A stretch of DNA of 64,000 nucleotides, from the NCBI GenBank assembly GCA_010356995.1, contig ML996704.1, positions 294,404 to 358,403 of the forward strand, written 5' to 3'. Position 1 is the stretch's first letter. Each line of letters opens with the position of its first letter. The DNA is from Trichodelitschia bisporula. Taxonomy: Eukaryota; Ascomycota; Dothideomycetes; Phaeotrichales; Phaeotrichaceae. This document shows, one piece after another, positions 22,923-33,416 of the stretch. Under the pieces are notes generated by a model that made no database searches, was not told the DNA's origin, and saw nothing but the letters and a program-made list of their open reading frames with translations. Made by a program: the position numbers and the translations under genes.

Positions 22923-24204
22923 ATGTTTTCCGCCGTCAGATCCTCCCCGAAGGCTGTTCTATATGTTCCAGAGAAATTGCATCACAAGATCTTTCCTTCC
23001 AGTCTCAGAAGGATTACCGACTCGGCACCTCCATTCGAATCCTCACAAAGTCGAAGACAAAGGCGCTTCAACTTTGTCGATACATGTTTGCCTCCAACTT
23101 GTCCATGTCGAGAAACTCCAGATGATCCGAGAGTTGGCCAGGCCAGTGCCAATTCGTCGATTGTTGCGTATCACTCTTATGCCATCATGTGCTCAGGAAA
23201 GCAGGACTGGGCCCCCAAGATAAGCCTGGATGAAAGCGATCCCTTCGCTAGATACATGACAAACGCATTCTCATCTCGTGGACCTTTTCACAATGTGCGT
23301 GACAATTATTAGCTTGGCCCCCTGTACAGTCCTAATTTTTCTCCAAACCTCCAAGTGCTTCTCATCATGAGCATTCTCGGGCGCAAGGACCTGAAGGCCT
23401 GAACGTGTACCTTGAACTTGGTTTGTTCTGAATGCATGCTGACGTACGAGATAGCCTATGCTCAAGCATTCGATTATCAATTCAAGCTTCCAGTCAACAC
23501 CGAGTGAGGATGGTGCAACTTCTGTCTATCTTTTCCCGGAATTTCGATATGTCAACGTCCCTCTGCAGCCAGAATCCATCGCTCGCTTTATCAAGGGCTT
23601 CATGCTTTCCAAAAAGATACCATCCGGTGTTACGGACTTGAGCCCGCAAGTTGCTAGCGAGCTGAGAAGGAAACCCCTCCTAACGAGAGAATTCGCCTGG
23701 TCGAATGTGAACTCTCTCACGATACTCATTTGCGGACATCCGAGCAGAAAGAAGCTGTGCAGTGTGCTAGGACCACTACTGGAACAGGAGTTTGAGGAGA
23801 AGCTCCAGACAGCGGGATTCGAACTTTCCCAGGATCCGCCTGACGTGGAGTTCCATAAGAGCCTAGAAGAACCTTTCGATACAACGAGTGACTGGCGACA
23901 GAAACAGAAATTCGCCCGAATTGGCATGACAAGTCATGTTGGTGGGTGCAATCGGGCGGGTAACGTCATCATATGGATTCCGCCTTCGTTCAGTGGGCAT
24001 CCCCTAGCTGGTACCGGCGTATGGTATGGCAATGTTGAACCGCGACATGTAGAGGGCATTGTCAACCAGACTATCATCGGGGGTGATGTGATAAAAGAGC
24101 TCTTCCGGGGAAGTGCCTCGCAGCATGGGCCGAAACCGTATCTCCCTCGAGAAGCCGCTAGCTTAGAAGGGCTCGATGTGCTCCCTCCACAGTCGATCAT
24201 ATAG
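22923..24204 (+). CDS. Sucrase/ferredoxin-like protein (Aim32/Apd1 family)
   Basis: Thioredoxin-fold ferredoxin-like protein. The family coordinates a 2Fe-2S cluster, and yeast Aim32 is mitochondrial. Two coding parts are visible: 22923-23294 (CLPPTCPCRETPDD, SYAIMCSGKQDWAPKI, FSSRGPFHN) and 23467-24204 (INSSFQSTPSE, VYLFPEFRYV, LTILICGHPSRKKLCSVLGPLLEQEF, the signature HVGGCNRAGNVIIW, and YGNVEPRHVEGIV). Joined by a 172-bp intron they give 369 aa. This intron is longer than its neighbours and its acceptor is uncertain: 23454 (ATAG) or 23466 (CAAG), with a branch-like TGCTGAC at 23437-23443. Confidence 0.8.
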
Positions 24205-24519
24205 TCGATTGGAAAATGTAACATAGAAGCGCTACTCCTCTAATACACAAAATATACGAATAGTTAACATTTGAACAGCCTGCGCGGGTGAGTATTTGAG
24301 TATTTGATTTTTTGAACCGGCCCCCCTCGGACCATGATCGGACTTACCATTTTGCGGCTCCGGGCACAACAGACGTTCAGGTTGAACTTCGCCGCACCTC
24401 CACATTTCTGAGTATTCGTCTATAATATCTTCCCTTTGTACCGGGCCTCGTAGAGTCTCCTCATTGACACTCTTTAACCGACTTTCACATCATAACGAAC
24501 TCGCCATCTCCATTCCCTC
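24205..24519. promoter_or_regulatory. Intergenic aim32-like / cyc2-like
   Basis: A 315-bp gap, AT-rich at first and then with the pyrimidine-rich leader of the next gene. Nothing specific was recognised. Confidence 0.35.
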
Positions 24520-25560
24520 ATGCCTGCCCTACCCAAAACCTTCCCCCGCCCAAACGCCCGCCTGGTCGCAGTCTTGGGTGGCAGCGCAGTAGGTGCATAT
24601 GCCTACCGTCGATACTACGAACCCCAAGGACATCCTGCTCTAAACCGGTCCACGTTCTCACCTTACACACTAGTTGCGAAGCAACCCGTATCCTCGAGCA
24701 GTGCCATCTTCACCTTGCGAAAACCCAACGCTACGACAGATGCCTCCGCCACCGACGAAGCTTGGGATAAAGGTGTGTGGAGTGTGCAGGTGAAACAGCC
24801 TCAACTGCAGATCGCGCGGTCATATACACCTCTTCCAGCGGTCGGGGAGGGGGGGGCCGAGGTGGACAAGCAGGACGTGCAGCTTTTCATACGCAAGGAG
24901 GTCGGGGGTGAAGTGTCCAACTACCTGCATAAGCTCCCTCTGAAAAGCACTGTTGAACTACGTGGCCCATTCGCTGAGCTTGAAATCCCGCCAGCAGTGC
25001 GCGAAGTCTTGTTTCTGGCAGGCGGGACGGGTATCGCGCCGGCTATACAGGTCGCACATGTGCTTACCCAGAGAGGCGGCGCAAAAATGCGTATTCTGTG
25101 GGCGACCCGTAAAAGAGATGAATGCGCGGGTGGAGAGAGTGACCACACGGTCTCTGATCCGCCGTCCGGGATGATGTCCGGTTGGAAGAGCTTCTTTGCT
25201 GGCAAGTCGAACGACCTCGAGCCCAGAGGTCCTGATATCAACATAAAAAGGGGTGCCGTTGTGAGGATGTTGGAGGACCTGAAATCTGAAGCCGGGGAAG
25301 GGAACCTAAACGTCGATTTCTATGTCGATGAGGAGCACACTTTCATCAAACCCGCAGATGTTCTAAAGCACATACAAGGTGCCAACAGTCGTGGCCAATC
25401 GAGTCCGAGTGACAGGATGGTCCTCGTATCAGGGCCAGATGGTTTCATTGAGTATTGGGTGGGCAAGAAAACATGGAAGGACGGAAGGGAAGCCCAAGGA
25501 AGTCTTGGTGGTGTTTTAAGCCAGTGGGACTTGAGAGGGTGGAAGGTTTGTAAGCTGTAA
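24520..25560 (+). CDS. Mitochondrial FAD/NAD(P) oxidoreductase, Cyc2-like
   Basis: Ferredoxin-reductase-type flavoprotein related to yeast Cyc2, which acts at the mitochondrial inner membrane in cytochrome c maturation. Single exon of 346 aa. The N terminus has a membrane segment (LVAVLGGSAVGAYAY, about 16-30) after a basic start. FAD binding is indicated by RSYTPLP (about 106-112) and NAD(P)H binding by LFLAGGTGIAPAIQ. The C terminus ends LRGWKVCKL rather than the usual CxxPxM/F of cytochrome b5 reductases. A b5-reductase-like role cannot be excluded. Confidence 0.78.
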   Translation: MPALPKTFPRPNARLVAVLGGSAVGAYAYRRYYEPQGHPALNRSTFSPYTLVAKQPVSSSSAIFTLRKPNATTDASATDEAWDKGVWSVQVKQPQLQIARSYTPLPAVGEGGAEVDKQDVQLFIRKEVGGEVSNYLHKLPLKSTVELRGPFAELEIPPAVREVLFLAGGTGIAPAIQVAHVLTQRGGAKMRILWATRKRDECAGGESDHTVSDPPSGMMSGWKSFFAGKSNDLEPRGPDINIKRGAVVRMLEDLKSEAGEGNLNVDFYVDEEHTFIKPADVLKHIQGANSRGQSSPSDRMVLVSGPDGFIEYWVGKKTWKDGREAQGSLGGVLSQWDLRGWKVCKL

Positions 25561-26119
25561 GAGCGCGGATCTCAACAGCGCGGCGTCGGTTAGAAGACAC
25601 CATGTCACTTGACAGACTCAGCTTCACTCTATACCCATGTGCATAATAAGTTCATTGAAGTCTGTTGCACTTATAAGTTGGCGAGGCATTTGATCGCTTG
25701 ATATCTACGCCGTCATATCTTCCGCATTAGTTCTAGAAGCATGGAGAAATAGGCTAGAGGATACACTTGACGATGAAAGGAGCAACACAAAAGGACATAG
25801 CTACATTCTGCACAGCAAACTTCCCTTTGCAACGGATAAGATTGTAAACATGGTGCGCAAGGGAACTCGGGTCATCCAACTTGCCCGACCGGCTTGGCCG
25901 AGCATAAACGGAGAACATAAGGCGTTCAGCTGGTGATGGAGAAAATTGGAGAATGAAGTTCGAGTTGAAGGTAGATTTCGAGCGTGCCAAAGGGGTTGAA
26001 ACGAAATCCAAGGGTGAAGGCAAAAATATCCGTGCCGATGGGGAAGTTAGGCCCTGCAGAGCCACGGAAGGGACCCTCTCGGACTTCGTATGTTGACAGC
26101 TTACGTGGTAGTATCCAGC
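25561..26119. other. Intergenic between convergent cyc2-like and puf genes
   Basis: A 559-bp region holding two 3' ends. No gene is seen. Confidence 0.4.
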
Positions 26120-28895
26120 CTAGCGAAAGCCTCCGCCGTAGTTCTGGCGAGTGTTTGCGAAGCCAGGAGCGTTGAAGGGACGGTTAAGCTGCATGGATGA
26201 CGGAGCGCCGGGCCGAATGGCAGAGGCAGGGTTGCAACAGAGCATGGCAACGCGCGACCCGTACTTGGATCCACGCAGAGAAACCATATGCTTACTTTAT
26301 GGATCGTCAGAAGTTGTATCTGACGAGGAGGCCGTCAAGAGGACTTACCGAACATGACATGCCACAACTTCACGGTGTTGCGGGCTGGCGTTGCTCAGGA
26401 TCCACTGGACGAGATAGTTTCCAAACTGATCGGCGGCAACTAGGTAATGTCAGCATGGGAAACGAAGAAAGCACGGTAAGTGAGTAAACGTACTGTCAAT
26501 CAGAGGCATGCGAGGACGGTCAGGCCGACCTTCACAGACCCGTTCCAGATAACGCTCTAGGAACTCCGAACCGCCAATTTTCAGACACTTTTCAATGACC
26601 TTGGAGGCATACTGATCGGTGCTATAGTCAGAGGCAAAGCGGAGAATGTGATCGATGGCACGAGTACGATCGCTCTTAGAACCGTGCTCGCAGATGTGTT
26701 GAATGCACCAGTTTCCGAACTGGCCATGGGCAACCACATCGATACTAGCAAGGACCTCATTGATGCAGGGACGCTAAGATGAATGTTAGCATTCAAATAG
26801 GGGAAAAGGAGCAACGACCATGTACCTTGTCTTCCTCTAGGCAGTTTTCGAAGATATTCTGCACGACCAGACTGCCTGTCTCGCCTAACGCAACCTCGTG
26901 CCACATGCCACGCAGAGCCTCGTTGACATACTTCATGATTTGGGGCGGTGTATCGCTCCAACGAAGCTCAAACAGCTTCTGCCAAACATGACATGCATAC
27001 CTATGGATGACCGTCTCAGGAATGCGCCGAAGGAGCTCATGGACCATAATGGCCTTGTAGTCTTCGGGGACGCAATCAAAGGCTTTCTGAACAACGTGGC
27101 AACCGAAGGCGTCCATGCTAAGAGCCAGAGTATTGCCACGGATAGAATTGGCGATGGCGATGACTTGCTCATGTGTGCCATGCTCAAAGCACCGCTGCAC
27201 GAGGAAATTGCCGAAGCGATTGATCATGAGCTGATACGCTTGGGCGATGATGGCCTCGATAATCTCATGCTTCTGTTCGGGAGTGCCTACCTTGAGCTTT
27301 TGCTGGAGGAATATGGAAGCCTGCTGATCGTTGTTGCAAACGATTTTATCAACAATGTACTTCCAGTTGCAGCTCATGTTCCGATCCAATAGGCGGCGAT
27401 AGTTCATAGGCTCAGCAGGCGTGAGATGCGCGTTGCTGGAGGACGGATGAGAAGCCTGGCGCGTCAACACTGAGCTAAGTCTCCGCAGCGACATCATACC
27501 TGTGCGTTCCAAGGACCCGAAGAAGCCATTTGGTCGTAATTGAACTCAGGCGCGGTTGGAGAGAGCCGGCTCCCAACAGGGCGAGGCACGAAGGGTATGG
27601 TAGCATGGAATGCGCCTATAGGCTGGTAACCCATGGAACCAGGAGCCCGCTGCTCCATGAGGGACGTTTCATTGCCGTACGAAACCCATCGGTTTGTGGG
27701 CTGAGTTGAATCCAAAGGCGAAACGACACGGCTAGGAGAGGCGCTGCTACGACGGTATGAAAAGTCGTTTGTGAATGGCGTCGGCGCCGGCGCAATCGAA
27801 TCCGGAGAAACGCCACGACGGTTCTCGTATGGTAGAGGAAACAAGCCAACAGGTAGCGGAGGAGAAGGGAGAAGCACGGGGGCGCTCATGAACTCATTGC
27901 GGCTGCTGGAATATGGGGACCCAGAATTATTCCAGGAAGACGAAGACGCTTCCTGGTTAGTGGTCGAAAGGCTATTGAATCCAGAAGCTCCACCTGATGC
28001 GTAGTTGGAGCTTCCCCAAATTGCCTGTCCACGTCCAAAGGCGTTGGAACCGAGAAAGGTGGCAGCAGAATCTGCACGAATATCATCGTTGGTGTTCCAG
28101 GTATCGGACCGTAAAACGGCAGGCCGAGTCGAGGCGTTCAGGGTGCGCTGGAGGTGCCTCATAGTCTGATCCGTCACGTCACTAGGACCCGGAAAGTCCT
28201 GTTCGGAAGCCGGACTCATCGCATTGTTTATGGTGACGTTAGTGAGGCGGTTCTGCAGCAATTCTTCATCCATCCGAGCGATGCGTTCCTGAGCTGTGTC
28301 GAGTGCCTGCTTCATACGGTGGAACTCGGCAGCCTCTACTACGACTCGTGTGGAGTTCGCGGCGTCGCTGTTATGGTAACGCTCATCGTCAGCGGACGAG
28401 GGCGTGGTTGCAGTCCCACCAGACGGAATGAATCCATGGGTCGTGGAAGACTTTAGATTGGGAGTAGTGCCGGTTCCCTCCTCCGGGATATTGCCGCGGA
28501 AGTCTCTACGCACTTGAGCGCGCAATTCCTCAATCGAAAAGTTCTCGGGAGCCGGCCTCGACAAGGCAAGCCCGTTAACCATCTGCTAGTCCAGTGAGCC
28601 AAACAAGAAATGAGACGCAATGCCGAGAGATGGAGAAAGAGCCATACCTTGATGGTGTCGCTGTGTGTGACGATATCGTCAGGCTGTCTCTGGTTGGCTC
28701 GGAACCTAGAGCGCAGGAAGGGAGAAATTTTGATCTGTGACTGGGCAAGATGTGAGCTACAAGCACACACGGGCTGCATCTCTCCCCTACCTGGTGATCC
28801 TGGGAGGTTGAAGTTGAATCTTGCACGGTCACCTCCGGTGTCGAAGAAATCGGTTCAGACCGCTTCTTGGAGACCGGTGACCCGTTCGATAGCAT
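26120..28895 (-). CDS. Pumilio-family (PUF) RNA-binding protein
   Basis: PUF proteins bind 3' UTR motifs and repress or localise mRNAs in the cytoplasm. Seven exons were placed: 28791-28895, 28648-28740, 27500-28582, 26826-27455, 26494-26773, 26349-26439 and 26120-26294, giving 818 aa. The long N-terminal half is low-complexity, rich in Ser/Asn/Pro, with a short helix (AEFHRMKQALDTAQERIARMDEEL in part). PUF repeats start near DRNMSCNWKYIVDKIV and show the recognition helices NRFGNFLVQRC, DAFGCHVVQKAF, HRYACHVWQKLF, GETGSLVVQNIF, GQFGNWCIQHIC, DQYASKVIEKC, DQFGNYLVQWIL and GSKYGSRVAMLCC. The last exon ends in a Gly/Asn-rich tail. Two PUF repeats are interrupted by introns. A G45 run lies about 510 bp upstream of the start. 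Confidence 0.9.
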
Positions 28896-29405
28896 GGTGT
28901 CGGAGTGCACAAGCTTCCTAGACTTTGAAACTACACGAGATTTTGGTGGATGTGAATGGCGCTCTGGGTGTGAGTAACAAGTGCAGAGTCGCAGTTGACG
29001 GAAGAAAAGTGTAAGGGAGCGTTGCTGCGATTAACAAGGGCGAAGGCTGCTTTATTGTAGAGACTGCGTAAACAGCGCAAGCATCGGCCTCACTGTCAAT
29101 TGAGGTACACGGCGTGCTGCGTTTGCACGAAGTGAGTGGGCAGGGAAAGCAGACTGTCCAGATAATGACTCTATGAAGGAGACTTGAGGGTTGACTTTGG
29201 CGGGTAATGTGAGAGAAGTCGAACACAGTATGGCAGCGCTGCAAAGCTGCAGCATGCAGAGGATGAGAAGATGGCAAGCAAAGGGGTTGGAGCGTAGAGA
29301 GACTCGACAGAGATTATGTGAAGGGGAGAGAAGGGGACGGAATTGGGGAGAGAAGAGGAGTGATGAAGGGGAGTTTGGACGAGAGGAATGGGGCTCTGCT
29401 ATGCT

Positions 29406-29451
<46 letters not shown>

Positions 29452-29638
29452 GCGGCGTGGCGACATACTGATGGGGAGAGAGCAAAGCAGGTCGTCGTTG
29501 CTGCTTTCGAGGGTGCTGACGATGGACTATGACCATTACCACGCTCCTTCCCCTCCCCCTCCGTTTAGCGGCCAGAACCTTGTAAGGGCGTTGCATATGA
29601 TACGTCGTATGCTCTGCATGATAATGTGAGGCTGTTTG
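28896..29638. promoter_or_regulatory. puf upstream region
   Basis: A 743-bp gap between the puf start and the end of the hydrolase gene on the same strand. It contains purine-rich sequence on the plus strand (AGAGAAGGGG-type) and the G45 run. It is probably the puf promoter and leader. Confidence 0.4.
29406..29450 (+). repeat. G45 homopolymer
   Basis: Forty-five consecutive G on the plus strand (C45 on the puf coding strand), within purine-rich DNA. It falsely creates long polyglycine or polyproline frames. Such a tract could form G-quadruplex or triplex structures, and its exact length is likely unstable or assembly-dependent. Confidence 0.9.
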
Positions 29639-32626
29639 CTAGGAGACGAGAGACGAACCAGATACGTTCCAGTAACTGTCAAAAAATCCCAGCGAAGCTC
29701 CTTCAACACCAGACCACCGACTACGACCATCAAGTAGAATGAAGTCGGGCTGTCCTACTCCTGTAGTCGTGGGTGCCAGTCGTGCCGCGTCCTCCAGTGC
29801 CGGAAGAGACGCGCCCCAGACCACCAGCTCCAGCTTCCCTACTGCAGTAGGGCGGATGAAGATGGCGCTGCAAAGCTCTCGATTTCTGCCCCCATATTCC
29901 CGCCATCGGCCTTCCTCATCTCGCACCATCAAGTGCGGTGGTGAGGTTTTGATGTTCACTTGCAGAGGAAACTCATCGTGTGACTCCGGAAGGTGATGAC
30001 CAACAGCCACAGTGATGATGTTTCCATCAGCTTCACCTCCGCGAGAAGCCCTAGATGAGATTTCAGTATCAGCAGCGTAGTACTGATGGAGATTTCGGCT
30101 TATCTGCAGAGCGATACGAAATGTTTCCGGTCCATGATGAACCACCTCGAAGCGGCCTTTCGAGCGGAGAATCGCATGTATTCCTCCCATATGATCGGGC
30201 CGACGTAGTCCATCACTTCGGGAAAGCGCCTATAACCAAGTCAGTGTAGTCCGCCAAAAAATCCAACATACGAACAGCAAAGTCCCAAAGCCCTGCCCTC
30301 CGTTGTAAAGCAACTGTCGAATGTACCTCTCCATTTTTCGCAGAGGAAGGCACAACAATCCTCTGTCCATCGACCACAAGATCAACGACAGGAAACAGCA
30401 TCTTCTCCATCTCAAAAGCAAGCACGTTATCAGTCCTCACGACCCAGGACCCTGTGTTACGATCTGCATTGACGAACATTTTCCCTAGTCGTCCCGCGTC
30501 TTTCAGATGAGTAACGCGCACTCCGCCTTTACTGCCCGTGTCCCCCGGATTGGCTACAACAAGTTCGAAATCAAGCATGGCTTCTGGAGATGGGCTTGAG
30601 GGGGTCAGGTGTTCTCGATAGAAGTCCTTGAGGGCCTCGGTAGTCATAACGCCGTCGAACCAGTGACCTTTACCGGCCAGTTCATTATAAGTCGATCGCC
30701 ACCCAGCTTGCTCCAGCAGGTGATGCATAAAGCGGGAATGATACGCAGGAACATTGTCGTCCTGGTCCCCGTGCTGCTGGAGGATGGGAATACCTTTGCC
30801 ATTGCTAGCAAGAAGCTCGTGGCGGAAACTGTTCGCAGAAGCTTCAATGATCGCCCGTCTATGAGGATCCATAGGCAACCAGAACTGGTACGGCACGTAG
30901 CCTTCTAACCGTCAGCCTTCACTCGAGGATAGCAGGGGGATGCCGAGTTCAAGGTATGGGATAGTATGACATACTGTGAATGGAGAGATAGCCCGACACT
31001 GGTGCCGCAGCAAGGACTTTGTCCGGCCAGTGGGTGAGCGTGTACCACGTGCCTTGACCTAGTGCGAACTGAGTCGTGCTACAGGGAGAAGCCATAGCAT
31101 AATCTCACCTCCGTTTGAATGACCGCTGACGAACCATCTGTCTACATCCACTCCAATCCCGCTCCAACCCGTTGCATCGATCCACGACGGAATGTTGGTT
31201 ATTGCGGCTTCAACGTCCGAAAACCCCCAAGTATCTGCAGAGGCCGGTCAGTCCGTTCGGGAGATATGAGTAGTTAACTTACGCCAGTCGTCACTGCTCC
31301 ATGGCGTCACACCTGTTGGGAAAATAACCCAGGCACATATGTCCGGAACTGGGTCAAGCGCGTGGGCCACTGGGGTGCTGTCGGCCTCAAGGCCGGCGCC
31401 ATGGAGCTGGAGAAGAACGGGGGCGGCAGCCTTTCCTTCTGGGAGAGCGGTACAATTCGGCGAAGGAGGTCGAAGGATGGCATAAGATACGATACCACTA
31501 GGATGCAGGTGAGTGACCTTGTGAGGCTCATATGCAGAGCGCTCTGTCAATTTTATGATAAACTCCAAGTGGACAATCCCCGGGTCTGTCTGAGCCTTAG
31601 ACTTGTACTGCAGGGCAATGGTTCTGGCAGTAGGGGCGGCTCCATTAATGCTCAATCGAAAGGCCACAGGGCGCGTTTGCCCCGGAGCAATGCCTATGGA
31701 CATGTTGCTGAGTAACTTTGCGTCTGTTTCAACCTTTATCTTATCAGCGCAGGATTCAAGCCTTTCGAGGAGACCAACATCTAAGGTGCTAATCCCCACA
31801 ATATCAATCCAGCTTTCACCATGATTCCGGACAACGACGGAACCATAAGGGCTCGGAAGCCTACCATCAACGACATCAGACACTAAGACTCTTTCGAGGT
31901 CTGCTTCCAACTGCGTTGTCACTGTTTTAGCCTCCAGATGAACTTCGATCGTTGGATCACCGATGCCTCCCATAGCGCGCACATCCCGCACCAAACGCAG
32001 GTCCAGAACGTGACGCCCGGAGTCCAAGTTTAGAACCAAAGGGGCTTTCCTGAAGGAGTAAAAGTCTCCACCAAAATGCCGGATCCCATCGACGGAACAT
32101 TCAAGCACGCCGTCGGTGTACAACACAACGGCTTGCGGACCACCATGAATAACCAACTCACCACGCACCCACGCCTGATACTGGAGTGCGGCCCAGCCGT
32201 ATATGGATTGCAGGAAGGCCCAGTCTATGCCGGGGAAGTGGACATGAATGGAAACTTTGGAGGTAGAGCTATTGTTTTCCAAGCCTTTCGCATCTATGGA
32301 AGACCAGCCAAGGAAACCATTTGGCGCAAGAGAACTTGGGAATGTCGCATTGTCATTTGGCGTGATGCCAGTAAAGCCGCCGTAGTATTCCAAAGGATCT
32401 GCTCCCCATGCTGCTTCTGCAGAGAGTTAACAGGATCCAGTGTCGGCCAACTCTATGGAATCATGCCTCTGGTTCCAATCTGAAATGGTCCTAGCAGTAA
32501 CCACGTCCGGGAAAATTCCATTGATGGCGGTTGTATAGGAAACATTAGAGACGGGTTTTGACCGTAGACTGACGAGAAATTGAATGCAAACAACAAGACA
32601 GCGAAGCGGAGAAGTGAATGCCGCAT
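29639..32626 (-). CDS. Large secreted alpha/beta hydrolase (S9-peptidase/PHB-depolymerase-like)
   Basis: Predicted extracellular serine hydrolase of 907 aa. Six exons: 32467-32626, 31283-32416, 31109-31234, 30975-31058, 30276-30904 and 29639-30229. It starts with a signal peptide (MRHSLLRFAVLLFAFNFSSVYG). A beta-rich N-terminal half follows (GPFQIGTREAAWGADPLEYY, WSSIDAKG). Then the hydrolase domain: LLQLHGAGLEADS, the nucleophile elbow GHSNGGQG formed across an intron, HGDQDDNVPAYHS with the probable acid, and GKGHWFDG with the probable His. The first intron uses GC instead of GT (AGAG|GCATGA...CTGCAG); the frame otherwise meets a stop. The final exon (ALSRSDGLRRPDHMGGIHAI...) shows no separate domain I know. 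Peptidase versus esterase activity cannot be decided here. Confidence 0.78.
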
Positions 32627-33416
32627 TATGGTGCATAAATATAGCCAACAGTCATAAAGGCATGATGAACTGCTGCCTAGGAGGATCGCCTAGATGGCTA
32701 CCCAGATGTTCTCTGCACACACCTCGGTACGCCCTGCCAGTGGCTACAGAGAAGCGAGGAGGGAGGTGAGGTTCAACTAAGAGCTCATCTAGAAGCCTTG
32801 GCAGACGGGGCGTTGCTTTTCTTTGCTATTTCGATACCCGAATTGGCGCTACGCGTCGGTCGCGGCCGCTGCCCCTCCGCTGTTCTTCTCGGCTGGCCCA
32901 GAATTGCGTGTGCTGAACTTGTCATCGTCCAAAATAGGGGGGCATCCATTGGCCAAGTCTTGTCGAACCACCTTGTGCATCTCCGCCGCATCATCCGAAA
33001 GTAAAGTGACAACATCTCCGAAAATAGGCCAGAATCTGTTACAGTATCACCAACCCTCATCAAACATTGACACGCCGCATCACCAAGCAACAAACAGCCT
33101 TATAGCGCAAGCTTCTTCCGAACATCTCTAGACTCTCAGCCGTATCGCCGACCCTACGCGCCATCAGACCCTTGGGTTTAACGCAAGCCACACGGCCACG
33201 GTCCGGACGGACAGATCGGTCTTCGCCGCCCTTGCGCCTACCAGTGTGCCACACCCACTCAGTCTTCCGCGCGTCGCCTTCAAGGGGACACTTTCACAAA
33301 CTTCGCGTCAACTACACTGTGCTCGACATCCTGCGCGACGACCATTCATGGGACTCAGCGCCGAGCAGAATCGCACACGCTTTTGAGCCGACTCTAGAAC
33401 TAGAGGTTCACTTGCA
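32627..33416. promoter_or_regulatory. Divergent promoter hydrolase / TPT transporter
   Basis: A 790-bp gap. Short frames here look like chance. GC-rich patches (GTCGCGGCCGCTGCCC near 32860) are present but no defined site was recognised. Confidence 0.35.

Noticed and set aside
29191-29629. Frames with polyglycine or polyproline across the G run
   Set aside because: They exist only because of the homopolymer and have no support on either side.
30200-30280. Apparent frameshift near the end of the hydrolase hydrolytic region
   Set aside because: A 46-bp intron (30230-30275) with GTTCGT donor, CTGAC branch and TATAG acceptor explains the frame change.
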